From positions 88,313,501 through 88,377,500 of the forward strand of contig CM027381.1 in NCBI GenBank assembly GCA_015680905.1: 64,000 nt of DNA, written 5' to 3'. This stretch comes from Coptis chinensis. Lineage: Eukaryota; Streptophyta; Magnoliopsida; Ranunculales; Ranunculaceae. A program made the position numbers and the translations under genes. Below are positions 49,405-60,619 of the stretch, one piece after another. Within the stretch, counting starts at the first letter, position 1. Every line of letters begins with the position of its first letter. A model generated the notes under the pieces. That model was not told the origin of the DNA and ran no database searches. It worked only from the letters and a program-made list of their open reading frames with translations.

Positions 49405-49745
49405 CACCCATATCTAGGCTAGGCGCCTTTCCATTATACCCCTCGTCAAGCCACGTCCAGGAGTATCACAATCCCACCACCTTAAGAACGAGCAGTTCTC
49501 GGTTCTGATACTATTTTATAACAACCCACCCCATCCTAACATGTCGATACTATCCCCACTTAGCCACTGAGGACTTTCGACAGTGTGCAGTGGGGTTTCT
49601 AGACTCCAGATATCATCTTCCTAGGAGGTCACCCATCTTTAGACTATTCTTGCCCGAGCACGCCTAACTACATACGGAGTTCCCACGGAATTGTAGGAAG
49701 GGTATGATACAAAAGCGCCTAGCCCGGATATGGGTAGGATGTCTA
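49405..49745 (-). mobile_element. Cassandra TRIM, right part (5' LTR, PBS) with 5S rRNA-like box
   Basis: A second 5S-like box lies at 49617-49683 (plus strand CTAGGAGGTCACCCATC, then GCCCGAGCACGCCTAACTA). Just left of the LTR, near 49500-49517, the minus strand reads AGTATCAGAACCGAGAAC, close to the TGGTATCAGAGCC primer-binding site for initiator tRNA-Met used by Cassandra. The order on the minus strand is LTR, PBS, short internal region, then the interrupted second LTR. Its right boundary is approximate. Confidence 0.75.
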
Positions 49746-50408
49746 TTTGGGTTGGGTCAGGTTATCTATATCTGAAAACTAGGTTTTTTTATTAGTTTCA
49801 GGTTTCTCGATAACCGAACCGATAGTTTTAGGTTCGGGTAGAAAGAGGATTTAAACCCGGCTCTTTAAAACCTAAAAAAATTAGATTTGAGAACAGAAGA
49901 AGAAGAAGGGGTTGGAAGATGGTGACTCAAAATCGCACCTCAACATACCCTCATCTGCACAAATCAGACAAGGTGGAAGTCTGGGTTCTCAATTTCGAGG
50001 ATAGCAATAGCTACTCTACCTTCCTAACAAAGTGATCGATCTTTTGTTTGAACCAGTGAACTAGTTGTAGAAATTTTCTTCAACTTCACCGAATTAATGA
50101 TAGCTGTGGTGGTAGGATCCGGGGTATGGGAGATCAGTGGTGGGATGAACCCTAAGTAACATACCCTGTGGAGGTGCAGTGTACAGGATTGGACCGCAGA
50201 CTCATAGGTACTGTACGGGAACCCTACATGTGGAAAAAAGAAGGCCGAGAGATGGAGGGACAGACGGATGCCTGAGATGAAAGGGGAGTGTGGTATAAAG
50301 AGGAAAGAGAATGAGAGAGAGGGGTTTTTTTTTTTTAAATCAAGAGAGGGATAGACCTAGAGAGAGAAGAGAGTGAAAAGAGTGTAGAAGCAAGTGAGAT
50401 ACAACATT
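49746..50408 (+). other. Probable 5' LTR of the second Tat element; left boundary unresolved
   Basis: It ends with GTGAGATACAACA just before a primer-binding site. A TATA-like GGTATAAAGAGG lies near 50291. 49740-49880 also has GGTTGGGTCAGGTT- and CGAACCGATAG-like motifs, as in hAT-like elements, so an older insert may be present. The matching 3' LTR is not in the window, so the LTR cannot be delimited. Confidence 0.45.
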
Positions 50409-50451
50409 TGGCGCCATTTGTGGGGAGAGAGAGATCAAAGCAACGTAAAGA

Positions 50452-51786
50452 TGGCAACAGTAGTGAAGAGGAGTAGGCAGACCGAGAAAGGTGGTAGTGC
50501 AGGAGCCTGAGGTGGAGGTAGTAAGCAATGAAGGGGGAGATCAAGCAGAGGAGACAGCCGCAAGTTCAGCATCTGAAGAGACACGACTTATGCAAGAAGA
50601 GATCGTGAGATTGAGAGAAGAGAATGTCGCACTCAGAAAGGAAAGAGAAACAGCAAAGGAGGAAGCGAGAGCGGAAGCAAGCGAGGAGTCTGATAATGAA
50701 GAAAAGGGTCCAAACCTCGTTGAGAACCCGGTGACCAGCCTTATGATGGAGCAAGTTCAGAAGATGATAAACAATGATAGGGAGGCGAACCTTCAATAGG
50801 TGAAAGTCCAAGTGGGAGCGGCTAGCCAGGTGGTGGCTGGTCTGAACCGTAACCCGTTAGCGGATACTATATGGGCTTCAGAGGTGCCAAAGCGGTTCAA
50901 TCAGCCCAGGTTTAGAAGGTATGACGGGAAAGGGGACCCAGCGGATCACATTCATTATTTTCGACAACAGATGCCTTTCTAGCAAGAAGCTCGGTATGAT
51001 GGGTTGCGGTGGCGGGTGCATGATGTTCCCAGCTAGCCTTAAAGGGGAGGGGGGCATCGGACTGGTACTACCGATTGCCATCGAGGAGCATAAATAGTTT
51101 TCAGGAGTTGGTGCAGGTGTTTATAGACCATTGCATCCATCAGAAAAGGTGAGTGGAGGATATCGTGGCTTTGTTCAACATTAGGTAAAGATCCATGAAA
51201 TCAGTAAGGGATTATCTGTGCCGATTCAAAACCGAGACATTGAAGGTAGAGAACATGGATGAAAGGACAACGGTAATAGCATTTGAAAGAGGTCTGCGAC
51301 TAGGAACGAGAGTACATTAGTCCATGGCTAAGAATGAGATCGCTACCTTGCACGAGTTGTATCCAAGGGGTGGAAAAATCCATAAGGTATGAGGATACAA
51401 TGTAGAAGGACTCCAAAAGGTTAGGGAAGGCAGTGTTATCTTTAGAAAAGGCGGGGATCACAGAAAGATGGAGGCGTCAATTAGATGAAATGGTGGGTAC
51501 CGCGGATATTCATCGCGGTCGGAAAGAAGTAGGGAGGGAGTTTGAAGGGAGAATAGGGAGAGAAAGCCATACCGCGAACCGGAATAGACACCATTGAATA
51601 GGCCACTAAGTAAGATCTTACCGTTGATAAAAAATCTTCAGGGATATGAAGGACCACGAAGCACACCGATAGAGATGTCGAGCAAGTCATATTATGCATC
51701 TCACTCGGTACGAAATCACGAGACTAATGAATGCTATGCGTTGAAATGGTTGGTCTAGAAGGGAATGATGAGAGAATTTATAGCGG
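50452..51786 (+). pseudogene. Gag region of the second Tat element
   Basis: The N-terminal coiled coil (RLMQEEIVRLREENVALRKE) is followed by the Gag core (EVPKRFNQPRFRRYDGKGDP, ADHIHYFRQQM). Broken. Confidence 0.75.
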
Positions 51787-52464
51787 GTGCCCCAAATGGG
51801 AACCATTAATGTGATTTTCAGCGGAGAGGTTCTGAGCCATAACACCTATAGAGAGAAGATAAGGAGAACCGTGAGTATCCAGCAAATCAATGAAGTAACG
51901 GGAGTTCTGCGACCCAAGTCATGGTCGGCAGAGGGAAGGGATCAGATTGTATTCACAAGCGCAGACCTCAAAGCTGTCGATTCCCCCCATGAAGATGCAT
52001 TGGCCATTACTGTGGCGATAGACAATTACATGGTCAAGAGGGTATTAATTGATTGCGGTAGTGTAGTGGACTTATTATTCAGAGGAGCCTTGGACGGAAT
52101 GAAGATTGATCCAAGGACAGCTTAGATCTCCGCGGACCAACTTATATGGATTCAATGGAAGTATGACGGAGCCTATGGGAGAACTTTTTCTACCTGTGAC
52201 GACGGGGCCGGTGACGGTGTTCACTCGGTTTATGGTGGTAGATACCAACTCCTAATACAATGCGATTCTAGGGAGGCGTTGGATCCGCGAGATGAAAGCG
52301 GTACCATGCATATACTATCAGGTAATTTGATTCCCCACCCCAACAGAATGTATGAAGTCCACGGTGATCAAGTGGCAGCTAAGAATAGTCATCAGGGTAC
52401 GGTGAAGGGAATGGTTCGCGAAATAGAAAGAGAGTCATCTAACCCCAGGAAGAGGCAATCATAG
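51787..52464 (+). pseudogene. Protease region of the second Tat element
   Basis: IVFTSADLKAVDSPHEDALA, then KRVLIDCGSVVDLLFRGAL, corresponds to the protease segment of plant Gypsy elements, with the linker VHGDQVAAKNSH after it. Broken. Confidence 0.75.
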
Positions 52465-54344
52465 CAATTACAGTGTGCCGCCATGGAGGAGGAGGCAGAG
52501 TTGTCGATGGGTCCGAAGACTCTCGATAAGATTGAAATAGTGAATTTGGGGATGGGGGAGAGAAATTTACATCAGCAGGGTCCAATTTTCCGGATGAGTG
52601 CTTGTCAGAGGTCGGACCAGTACGACCTCGGTTCCGGTCTTCCCTTGTCACAAGATCGCTCTTACGTCTCTCCATCGCTGCTTCACTAGTTTGACCCTGA
52701 GCCCTTCTCTTATGATTTTCTCTCTTCTCTTTAACCGCGGGACCTCCTCTCTCTACAAAGAAGTGCGTGACCTTCGGCAGTCTAGCCCGTTTATGCGCTT
52801 GAGTTAGTTTCGCAAACTTCTCGATCTCCTTCCGATCAGTTCGCCTCTTTATATGGAGCTCTACAAAGACAACAAAGAACCAGGTTAGTTAACACATCAG
52901 TAATCCAAACATCAAAACAACAGCACAATACACTCCTATCCACCAGCAAAGTTGCAAACCGTAGTTTGCAAACTACATCCTCTAGCACAGACGTTCCCAA
53001 CTAACAGCAACGACCTCCTCTCCCAAGCTTCATTGCTTACACCATCAATCACGCTAGATCTTCCTGTCCATGTTTGCAAGCTAAAGTTAAGAGAGCTGAA
53101 TCGCTTTACTGAGAAATGCTCAATAATGTCAACGACCTTTATGCAGTATTCGCCACTCGAGTTCAATAGATCAAACACCTTAAACAGCCACCAAGTATTA
53201 CCAACAAACTGGCAGGGCGCTTTCCAACAGAAGCTTAAGAAGTCACAAGTCAGCTTCGAGAACGGTATCTTCATACCAGCCCTTAGCTGTCCCTCGCAGA
53301 CTATTACCCCACAACTCGGTGGTACATACATCTCACTAAACACTTGTATGCTCTTCTCTAGGGGTGGCAATTTTGTACACGACCCGCTAACCCAACATGA
53401 AATTAGTGGGTTTGGGTTGGGAAAAAAGGCTTTTGGGTCATTTAAGCGTTGACCTACCAAACCCGTCAAATAAATGGGTTGGGTTAGGGCCACACATGTT
53501 AACCCGGGTAACCTGTTAGTATACCCGATTAGTTCTCGGGCCTAATGGGTCGGGTCATCAACCTGTGACCCGTATGACCTGTTCTAAGTCCCTAAACATA
53601 TATGTTTATGTATTTTATTAAATCTCATAATCCTAATTACTTAAAAGAAAATAGTAAAAAGAGAAGAATCAGCTAGATTGAGAAGGATCAGTCGGCAATC
53701 TAGTATATAGAATATTATAGATTCATTCAATAAAATATATGATCACATTAATAGTTTGGTTAAGGCGTCCAACAGATGTGTTTCAACAACTCTTCGAGTT
53801 CTTTTATTATTTAGATTAATGAATATTCTTTATCCAAAAAAACAAATGAAATTACGGGTTATCTGTTAACCTGATTCGAAATTGACCCGCTGGCTTAGCT
53901 GGTAACCCATTACATATGCGGGTTGGGTTTGGATTTGACAAACTTGACACGATTAGTAATTGGGTCGGATTTGAGTTTGCTCTCCTAACACGTGACCCGA
54001 ATATGACAAGACACGAACCCGACCCAACACGACCCATTGCCACCCCTACTCTTCTCCAGTTACTGTATTTCCAGGTCTCTCCCCTGGATGTTGTAAGCTT
54101 TTCGCAACTTCAGTGAAAGCCTTAGTGGCATGTTTGTCTACAACTCTAGGAGGCAGCCCACTAGAGAACGACCCCTCATCACGACCTGAAGTGCTAGGCA
54201 TAGCCCCAACAGATCAGATTGCACTTCTTCCTCCACATCCTCATTATCAAATCCTACTGATTCTTCCTTCTCCTCCTCCATTTCACCACAACTCAGTGAC
54301 ACTTCTCGAACCTCTTCAGATTGAGTATCGTTTGAGTCAGACAT
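52440..54344 (-). pseudogene. Antisense-ORF (aORF) fragment of a Tat-like element, split by a hAT-like insert
   Basis: On minus, from 54344: an acidic start (MSDSNDTQSEEVREVSLS, EEEKEESVGFDNEDVEEE), then, left of the hAT-like insert, VPPSCGVIVCEGQLRAGMKI and FVGNTWWLFKVFDLL, and a basic segment near 52720-52860. QLRAGMKIPFSKL corresponds in position and style to QIRAGLTLPLHPL of the aORF at 39343, so this is the same protein type. Downstream on plus, CTGAGAGGGGGCTATG near 54857-54872 resembles a polypurine tract followed by TG, which suggests a 3' LTR start there. Fossil, broken. Confidence 0.5.
53359..54048. mobile_element. Non-autonomous hAT-like element (0.69 kb)
   Basis: It begins TAGGGGTGGCAATTTTG and ends CGACCCATTGCCACCCCTA, with a perfect 8-bp target duplication CTCTTCTC at 53351-53358 and 54049-54056. 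GGGTTGGGTT-type motifs and their complements fill the subterminal parts. It interrupts the antisense-ORF fragment. Termini resemble, but are not identical to, the pair at 19266 and 24205. Confidence 0.9.
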
Positions 54345-55445
54345 GCCCCTTTTTCTTACAAATTAATAATACTAGAAGAGTAAAGCTAAAACCGACCTAA
54401 CAACCATACGAAACAAGCAAGAGCAAAAGAAAAAAAAAAGATCAACAATGGTGGAAGCACTAACCTGAAGAGTTCTAGTTTTGGCAGTTCTGGGAATGAA
54501 AACAAGAAATGACTTTTCGGATCTCCAAAAGTTCGTTTATACAACCGCCCCTCCAGTTCCCAATGCATTATGATTACAATCTAGCCCTAGCCAGCACACG
54601 ACGACCAAAAAGCTGTCCTGTATGTCTTTTCAAATCCTGAAAAAAGGGTCGACATGTTTTCTCCCCAACTGCTCAGATTTGCTCACGTGCCAGCCACGTG
54701 CTAACTATCACCACACATTAGTTCGTCGGACAGCACGAGTTGACCTCTATAGTTTGTTTGGGTATTTCAATTTACATCAGTTCGCTTCTTCACTCATGCT
54801 CAACACGCGCAACCATTTTCTCTCAGCAGGTCGCTTCAATGCACAGCACACCCTACTGAGAGGGGGCTATGTGAGGGAGTGATATCCTCATTCTGGAATA
54901 TCAAGCACGTGTTTAACATAGCAGTAATATCACACCAACCTCTAACCTAGTTCCCCAAACTATGTCTGGAACGACCTATATCATCAAGTTACATCCACGA
55001 GCTGCTACATCGTTATATAACAGATCGACACACACATCTTCACATAGAACGTTCTACCTCATGACTCAGCCTATCTTCTAGAAGTAATCATTACCAAAGC
55101 CCCACTTACTCAATCACTTACTGCAAATTACAAACCACTGTAACTGCTCCCCATCATTACAAACTTCCTACCAACACCATTCCAACACTCCTTCTCAATC
55201 TCATCCCTACATTTGTGTAGATCAACACACGTGTCATAGAGATCTCCACTTTCACCAGCTATGAATACCTCCCCTATGAACTATGCCAAACCTGATTCTT
55301 CTCTCCCCCCAGAATCGAGAGATAGATAAGTAGGCAGTTTGCTCAACAACGAACTCGGTCTTTCCAATATTCAAACCCCCTTCTCCTCCTAATCTTGTAT
55401 GTAAGGGAAGACTAAAATGTTTCTTTACAGCCCCCTTCCAGTTAC
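54345..55445. other. Probable LTR remnant or leader of the aORF-bearing fragment; no gene seen
   Basis: 54345-54850 is upstream of the antisense ORF on minus. 54872-55445 follows the polypurine-like tract and begins TGTGAGGGAGTGATATCC, a possible LTR start. No second copy of this sequence was found in the window, so the assignment is tentative. Pyrimidine-rich, non-coding. Confidence 0.35.
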
Positions 55446-58400
55446 ACTAAATCTTGCCAGATTTCCTGTCGATGGTTACCAAAAAAAAACAAACTCAACT
55501 AAGAAATAAACAACTAGTGAAAGAGGATTCTGACCCAAATATTGGTTTCTTTTTCCCTGAAAAAAAAAAAACAAACAAACAAACAAACAAAAAGGCTCTC
55601 TAAGAGATCTATCTTCTCCAAATCTATTACAAATCGATGGATGACTTTGTAGCTGATTCCATGTTTGTTAAATTTTCCAAGTACACCTCGCTTGCACAAA
55701 CGATTGTTTTCTTCCATTATTAGTGGATGGATGTGTTAAGTATCCTTACAAGTATCTTGTGTTAAGACCTGATTCTTTCTTTTCCTTTTGCTCTTCGTAA
55801 GAACGTAATCTATAAAAGCACAGAGAATGAACAAAGAACAACTACTCCATAAGAAATACAGAGACGCGCGTAGACTAAGTACCAACAAATGTGAAAAGTG
55901 CGTTTAAAAATGAATAGCGGTGTTCCAACTTCCGATACAATGTTTGATTTATTCAATTCATGTGTGAATCCTTATTGCTACACAAATCCACTGTTGCTAG
56001 CTTGCTAGCTCTTCAAGTGTTCCTGACCATGTTTGTAGTAGTCGATTCTTTTGCACCTATATATTAGATAGAAACAATGTCAAATAAAATAAAATGATAA
56101 TTGTTTACTCACACTTTCATGTATAAGATTTGAAGGACAAATATTCATATATATAAATTGAAGAATACCTTAGTTTTGAGAGTCTTATGGCCTTGGAAAT
56201 AATAGTCTACGAACGGGGCACATTTCAAATGGCACATTATTAACACCCTGCTCAAAAAAATCATTTCATTTTAACAGTTTCAATTACTTTTATTCCCATC
56301 CCGTAATGACTACAAAAAATGCATCAAACCTGTACGTTGTAGATGTTGTTGAATTGCATTAAGGACAATGGAGAAGGTGCATATTGACGAACTGGGTGAC
56401 TTTGATTGAATGAAACTCTCGGTTGTTCAACACCATTCATTGCAAGAAAAGATCCAAGCCGTGCTCTTCCATTATTTAAAACCTTGTAGTTGACACCAAA
56501 CATCATTTGTATAAGCCTTTTCAGTATATTAATGACTAGTACATAAATAATAAAAAAAATTACTAGTATATAAACCTGATTTTGAAGGACCATATTGTTT
56601 CCAGACTTGTCAGCATGAAGTGCACAAATGCATCTTCAGGCGGTAAATCCGGCTGTGCCCCCTCCTTTCTAATCTCTGTTCTAATAATTGCATCGAATAA
56701 TTAACAAAATATATAAAGAAAATTAGAGTATGCAAATTATTATAAAATAGAACTAACCTTTGTTTGATTGTGGTGTAGATTGAGTGCTTCTCTTCTTCCT
56801 AGTACTTTCGACATAACTCTTTTTCTCTTGCTAGTTTGATCTTTTGGCTTCTTACGAACAGGGTCTCGCATAGTGATATGGGTTGAGGGTTCTTCAAAGC
56901 TCTCTTTAACTGTATTTCCACAATTTCGAGAGCTGCTTTGTTTATGCCTGCTCATATTAGGACTAGGAGTGGACTCTATTCTCCTCCTCATTTGTTGAAG
57001 TTCTTCTTTGCATGTTTCAGTCAACTTTAGAGTTCGTGCACACTTGATGGCCACAGCTAAAGCAAGATGAGAAAGGTCACTATATCTTGTCGTAAAAAAT
57101 GGATCCAAATCTACTATAATTGGTTCTCCATGAGCATCAAACACTTCCCCTTTCGTAGCATCTTTTGACCACCTCTTCAAATAGTACTGTGATGGTAAGC
57201 TTGTCACGTTCACCTCACGAAACACTTTAAGAGCATGTGAACATAATATCCCATCAAATTCAAAATTTTTGCAACTGCATATGATGGTGTTATCTGAAAG
57301 AACATAAGTAACCTTCCATTCTCGACCTCGTACAAAAGAGGAAATGGTGTATGATTTACTAGTGTCATTAGCTACATCAAGAACTAGCCTCAGATCAAAA
57401 AAATTAGGTACTCCAGTTGAAATTCTTCAAATTTTTTCCTGGTATATATATACTTTTGAAGCTTCACGTTTGACTTCCCATCCAGAATGAACATTAGGTA
57501 TTGTTTGCATTGTCCTATTTTCTTCATATAGTTCATCGTCATTTTGATTTTCCATTGCCTTCTCGTATTGATCAACCTCCCGTAATATTAAGTTCTTCGT
57601 AAAAAATCTCTTCAAATAATGGTTCACACTTTCACTTCTTTAGGTAGTTGTCATTCCAACATAAAAATGTTCTCTGCCATAAACTTGCACCCATTTGTCA
57701 CTTATTATATACAAAGATAGCAACCGACCATTTATTCTCATGTAGATCGTACTTTGTAAGCAACTTGTCCCACCATGACTCAAACTCTTCTACAATTTCT
57801 GGATTGTAAATGCAATTTCTAAAATCATCTGAGAATTTTGATTAGTTGGTGAAAAAATGAGGCAAGTGTTTTTTAGCATTTTGACAGATGTGCCACAAAC
57901 ATAATCTATGATGAATTCCTGGAAATACTTCATAGATTGCATTAATTATGGATTGTGCCTGATTAGTGAAAATTACCTTTGGTTTTTTACCACCCATTGC
58001 TTCAAGGAACCTCTCGAACAACCACACAAATTAAAGCTACTTGTTTTCTCATTTGATGATAATGCAACACCAAAACAACATGTTTGATGATGTGAATTAA
58101 CCCCAACAATTGGCGCAAAAATGAAATCATAACTATTTGTGCCAAAGGTTGTGTCAAAACAAACAACAACACCAAAAAAATGGTAATCTGACCTTGATTT
58201 TGCATCAGCCTAGAAACACACACAAATGTGATTATCATCATCGTGTTGCGTAGAGTAGAGAAATGATTTGTTCTCTCGTTTCTTCTTGCAAAAATAATGA
58301 AGACAATTAACATCTCCTTTCTTAAAGAATGTAGTACACACTTTTGTTACATAATTTTTGATATTTGATCGAATAAAATTTAAGTTCTGAGATCCTCCAG

Positions 58401-59093
58401 CTTCCTTGCAAAAATAAGAATGAATTTCACCTATCTTTATCCCTGCAGCACACATATTTGACATCAAAGTAGCTTGAGTAGGCTTAACACCTCTTTGTGA
58501 TTTTAATAAATGAACCCTAGTTGGAGAAGTTGTGATTGTGACCTGGAATGAATTGTGTTATGTGATATTTTCCATCTTCTCCAATCTTGATCTCAAGTAT
58601 AGCTGGACAACCAGTTCTTGACACTGTTTTTTTTTTACTAAAGTTTTTTTTACCTGGTTTGCCTTCAAATGAACAACAAAATTGTCTTCGAATCAACTTG
58701 CCATTAGGAAGTTTGTAGAACTTGTGCCGCCTTATACTGAAACCAACGTCGTGCGCGTACAAGTTGTAAAACTTGTAAGCATCTTCTTCTAATTGGAAAA
58801 TCGTTCCCAATTGAATACCAACTTCGTCTCCCCTTTTTTCTTCCACATTCTCGTCAAGACCATCTTGTCTACAAAATTCTCCCAACTCAATACCATTTTC
58901 ATCAAACATATGCTCCTCCTTGTTAAGATTATATTCTGATTCGTCATCGATTTGTTCCATCATGTAATAGATTTGGAGAAGATAGATTCTTTTAGAGAGC
59001 ATTTTGTTTGTTTGTTTGTTTGTTTGTTTGTTTGTTTGTTGTTGTTGTTTTTTTTTTTGGTAGCCATCGAGAGGAAATCTGGCAAGATTTAGT
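55446..59093 (-). mobile_element. MULE transposon with FAR1-type transposase, ~150-bp TIRs
   Basis: The left end (55446) ACTAAATCTTGCCAGATTTC is an inverted copy of the right end (59093). The first 43 bp pair with two mismatches; both ends then have an A run and an (AAAC)n tract, and pairing resumes over TCTATCTTCTCCAAATCTAT and AAATCGATG, so the TIR reaches about 55640 on the left and 58945 on the right. The left TIR carries about 75 bp of extra sequence. Flanks (TCCAGTTAC, ACGACCTCG) do not match as a 9-bp target duplication, so one side was probably rearranged. The transposase inside is decayed. Confidence 0.85.
56324..58963 (-). pseudogene. FAR1-type MULE transposase, broken
   Basis: The likely start is MMEQIDDESEYN at 58963; the frame also runs 13 codons upstream into the TIR (to 59002). 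An acidic N-terminus is followed by a FAR1 DNA-binding domain (EEDAYKFYNLYAHDVGFSIR, RRQFCCSFEGKPG, RTGCPAILEI, FIPGHNHNFS). The transposase core follows: CFDTTFGTN near 58160; VIFTNQAQSI near 57960, where N replaces the usual catalytic D; RSESVNHYLKRFF near 57610 with the E kept; GIHHRLCLWHICQNA near 57900. A SWIM-end region is at 57225-56740 (LPSQYYLKRWSKDATKG) with a basic tail (RKKPKDQTSKRKR). Frameshifts near 58525, 58030 and 57840, and a stop near 58208 and 57640, make it non-functional. The last frame (56593-56324) may be a 3' exon. Confidence 0.8.
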
Positions 59094-59107
59094 ACGACCT
59101 CGGTAGA

Positions 59108-60120
59108 GTGCTTGTCAGAGAATATTTTTGCGAGTGTCCTAAAGACAATTACCCCATGCCGCGAGTGGATGAGCTAGTGGATAGAACGGTGGGATTCAAA
59201 ATATTTTCGTTTATGGATGCTTCTATGGGATACAATCAGGTCGCGATGTACGGGCCGGATCAGGAAAAGACATCCTTTGTGGTGGAGGGTGGTACATATT
59301 GTTATACAAGGATGCCGTTTGGGTTTAAGAACGCCGGGGCCACCTTCCAGCGGTTGGGAGAAAAAATGTTCGAGAGCAAGATTCGAAAGGGAATTGAAAT
59401 ATACATAGATGACATGGTAGAAAAGAGCATGTCAGAGGAAGAGCACTTAGAGGCCCTGAAGGAGACATTCAGCATACTGCGGACACATAATTTAAAATTC
59501 AATCCAGAGAAGTGCACATTTGGAGTGACCACAGGAAAGTTTATGGGTTACATTGTTACTCATCAGGGGATAAAGGCTAACCCCGAGCAAATAAGGTCCT
59601 TGGTGGAAATGCCCTCTCCTCAGAATGTTAAGGAAGTACAACGGTTAGCGGGAAGGGTCGCGACATTAAATAGATTCATTTCAAAATCATTCGATAAGTG
59701 TAGACCGCTATATCGATTGCTAAGAAGCACCTCGGATTTCGTGTGGACGTCAGAATGTGAGAAGGCATTTTAGGAACTGAAGAGTTATTTGGGTAAGGCT
59801 CATTTGTTGTTGCGGCCGGAAAAGGGGGAGAAATTGTATTTGTATTTGGGGTTACAGAGTACGTGGTTAGCTCAGTCCTTGTCCAGGTTGTTGATAAGAT
59901 GGAAAAGCCAGTGTATTTCTAGAGCAAAACCTTGTTGGATGCAGAGACCCGGTACAGTAGAGTGGAGAAGTATGCTTTAGCGCTGATATTCTCGGCCCTA
60001 AAGTTAAAACCCTACTTCGAAGCACATTCGGTGGTGGTGATGATGAACCTGCCCCTCAAGCAAGCACTGAAGGCAGAGAAGTCCGGGAAAATGCTGAAAT
60101 GGGCAGTGATGTTAATTAAG
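59108..60120 (+). pseudogene. Reverse transcriptase and first RNase H region of the second Tat element
   Basis: ECPKDNYPMPRVDELVD, FSFMDASMGYNQVAM, YCYTRMPFGFKNAGATFQRL and EIYIDDMVEKS are Gypsy RT motifs; the thumb (KCTFGVTTGKFMGYIVTHQG) and connection (RRSTSDFVWTSECEKAF-like) follow, then RNase H (ETRYSRVEKYALALIF). Broken. Confidence 0.85.
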
Positions 60121-60249
60121 TTCTTATGAAATTCAATATCAGATCAGGACGGTGGAGAAGGCACAGGCGATGGTGGAGTTTTTAGCGGAATTCCCGGTAG
60201 AGGATCCCACTTGTGGGGAAAAGATGGTCATGGAACCCGAACGAGATTT

Positions 60250-60600
60250 GGAGCAGGACCTTCTAGATCCATAGGATGAGAGGAACAGATGGAGAGTGTT
60301 CACGGATAGATCAGCGACAGATGCATGTAGCGGAATATGTGTGGTATTGGTTACACTAGATAACAATAGAATAGAACAAACTATGAAGCTGGGATTTGCA
60401 GCATCTAATAATGAATCGGAATATGAGGCTGTGTGAGTTTGAGAATGGCTGAGGATTTGGGGGTAAAGGAATTGATGGTGTATTCAGACTCGAACTTAGT
60501 GGTGTGCCAAACAAACGGTGGTTTTGGCACTTGATGTCCGCGAATGGCAAAATATTTGGAAGTCTTACACAAAAGGGCTATGAAGTTTACAAAGACCAGG
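60250..60600 (+). pseudogene. Second RNase H of the second Tat element
   Basis: The sequence RWRVFTDRSATDA, then LGFAASNNESEYEAV and MVYSDSNLVV, corresponds to the archaeal-like RNase H typical of the Tat lineage. Broken. Confidence 0.65.
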
Positions 60601-60619
60601 TTCATACATTTGGGTTGCG

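Larger units (their letters stand above)
52611..59105. other. 6.5-kb foreign block within the second Tat element, bounded by direct repeats
   Basis: The 15-mer GAGTGCTTGTCAGAG lies at 52596-52610 and again at 59106-59120. A second motif, AGTACGACCTCGGT, lies just inside at 52619-52632 and 59091-59104. The block holds an antisense-ORF fragment, a hAT-like element and a MULE. Confidence 0.6.

Noticed and set aside
55514-55717. 67-codon minus-strand frame with LFVCLFVC run
   Set aside because: Translation of the (AAAC)n tract and TIR of the MULE.
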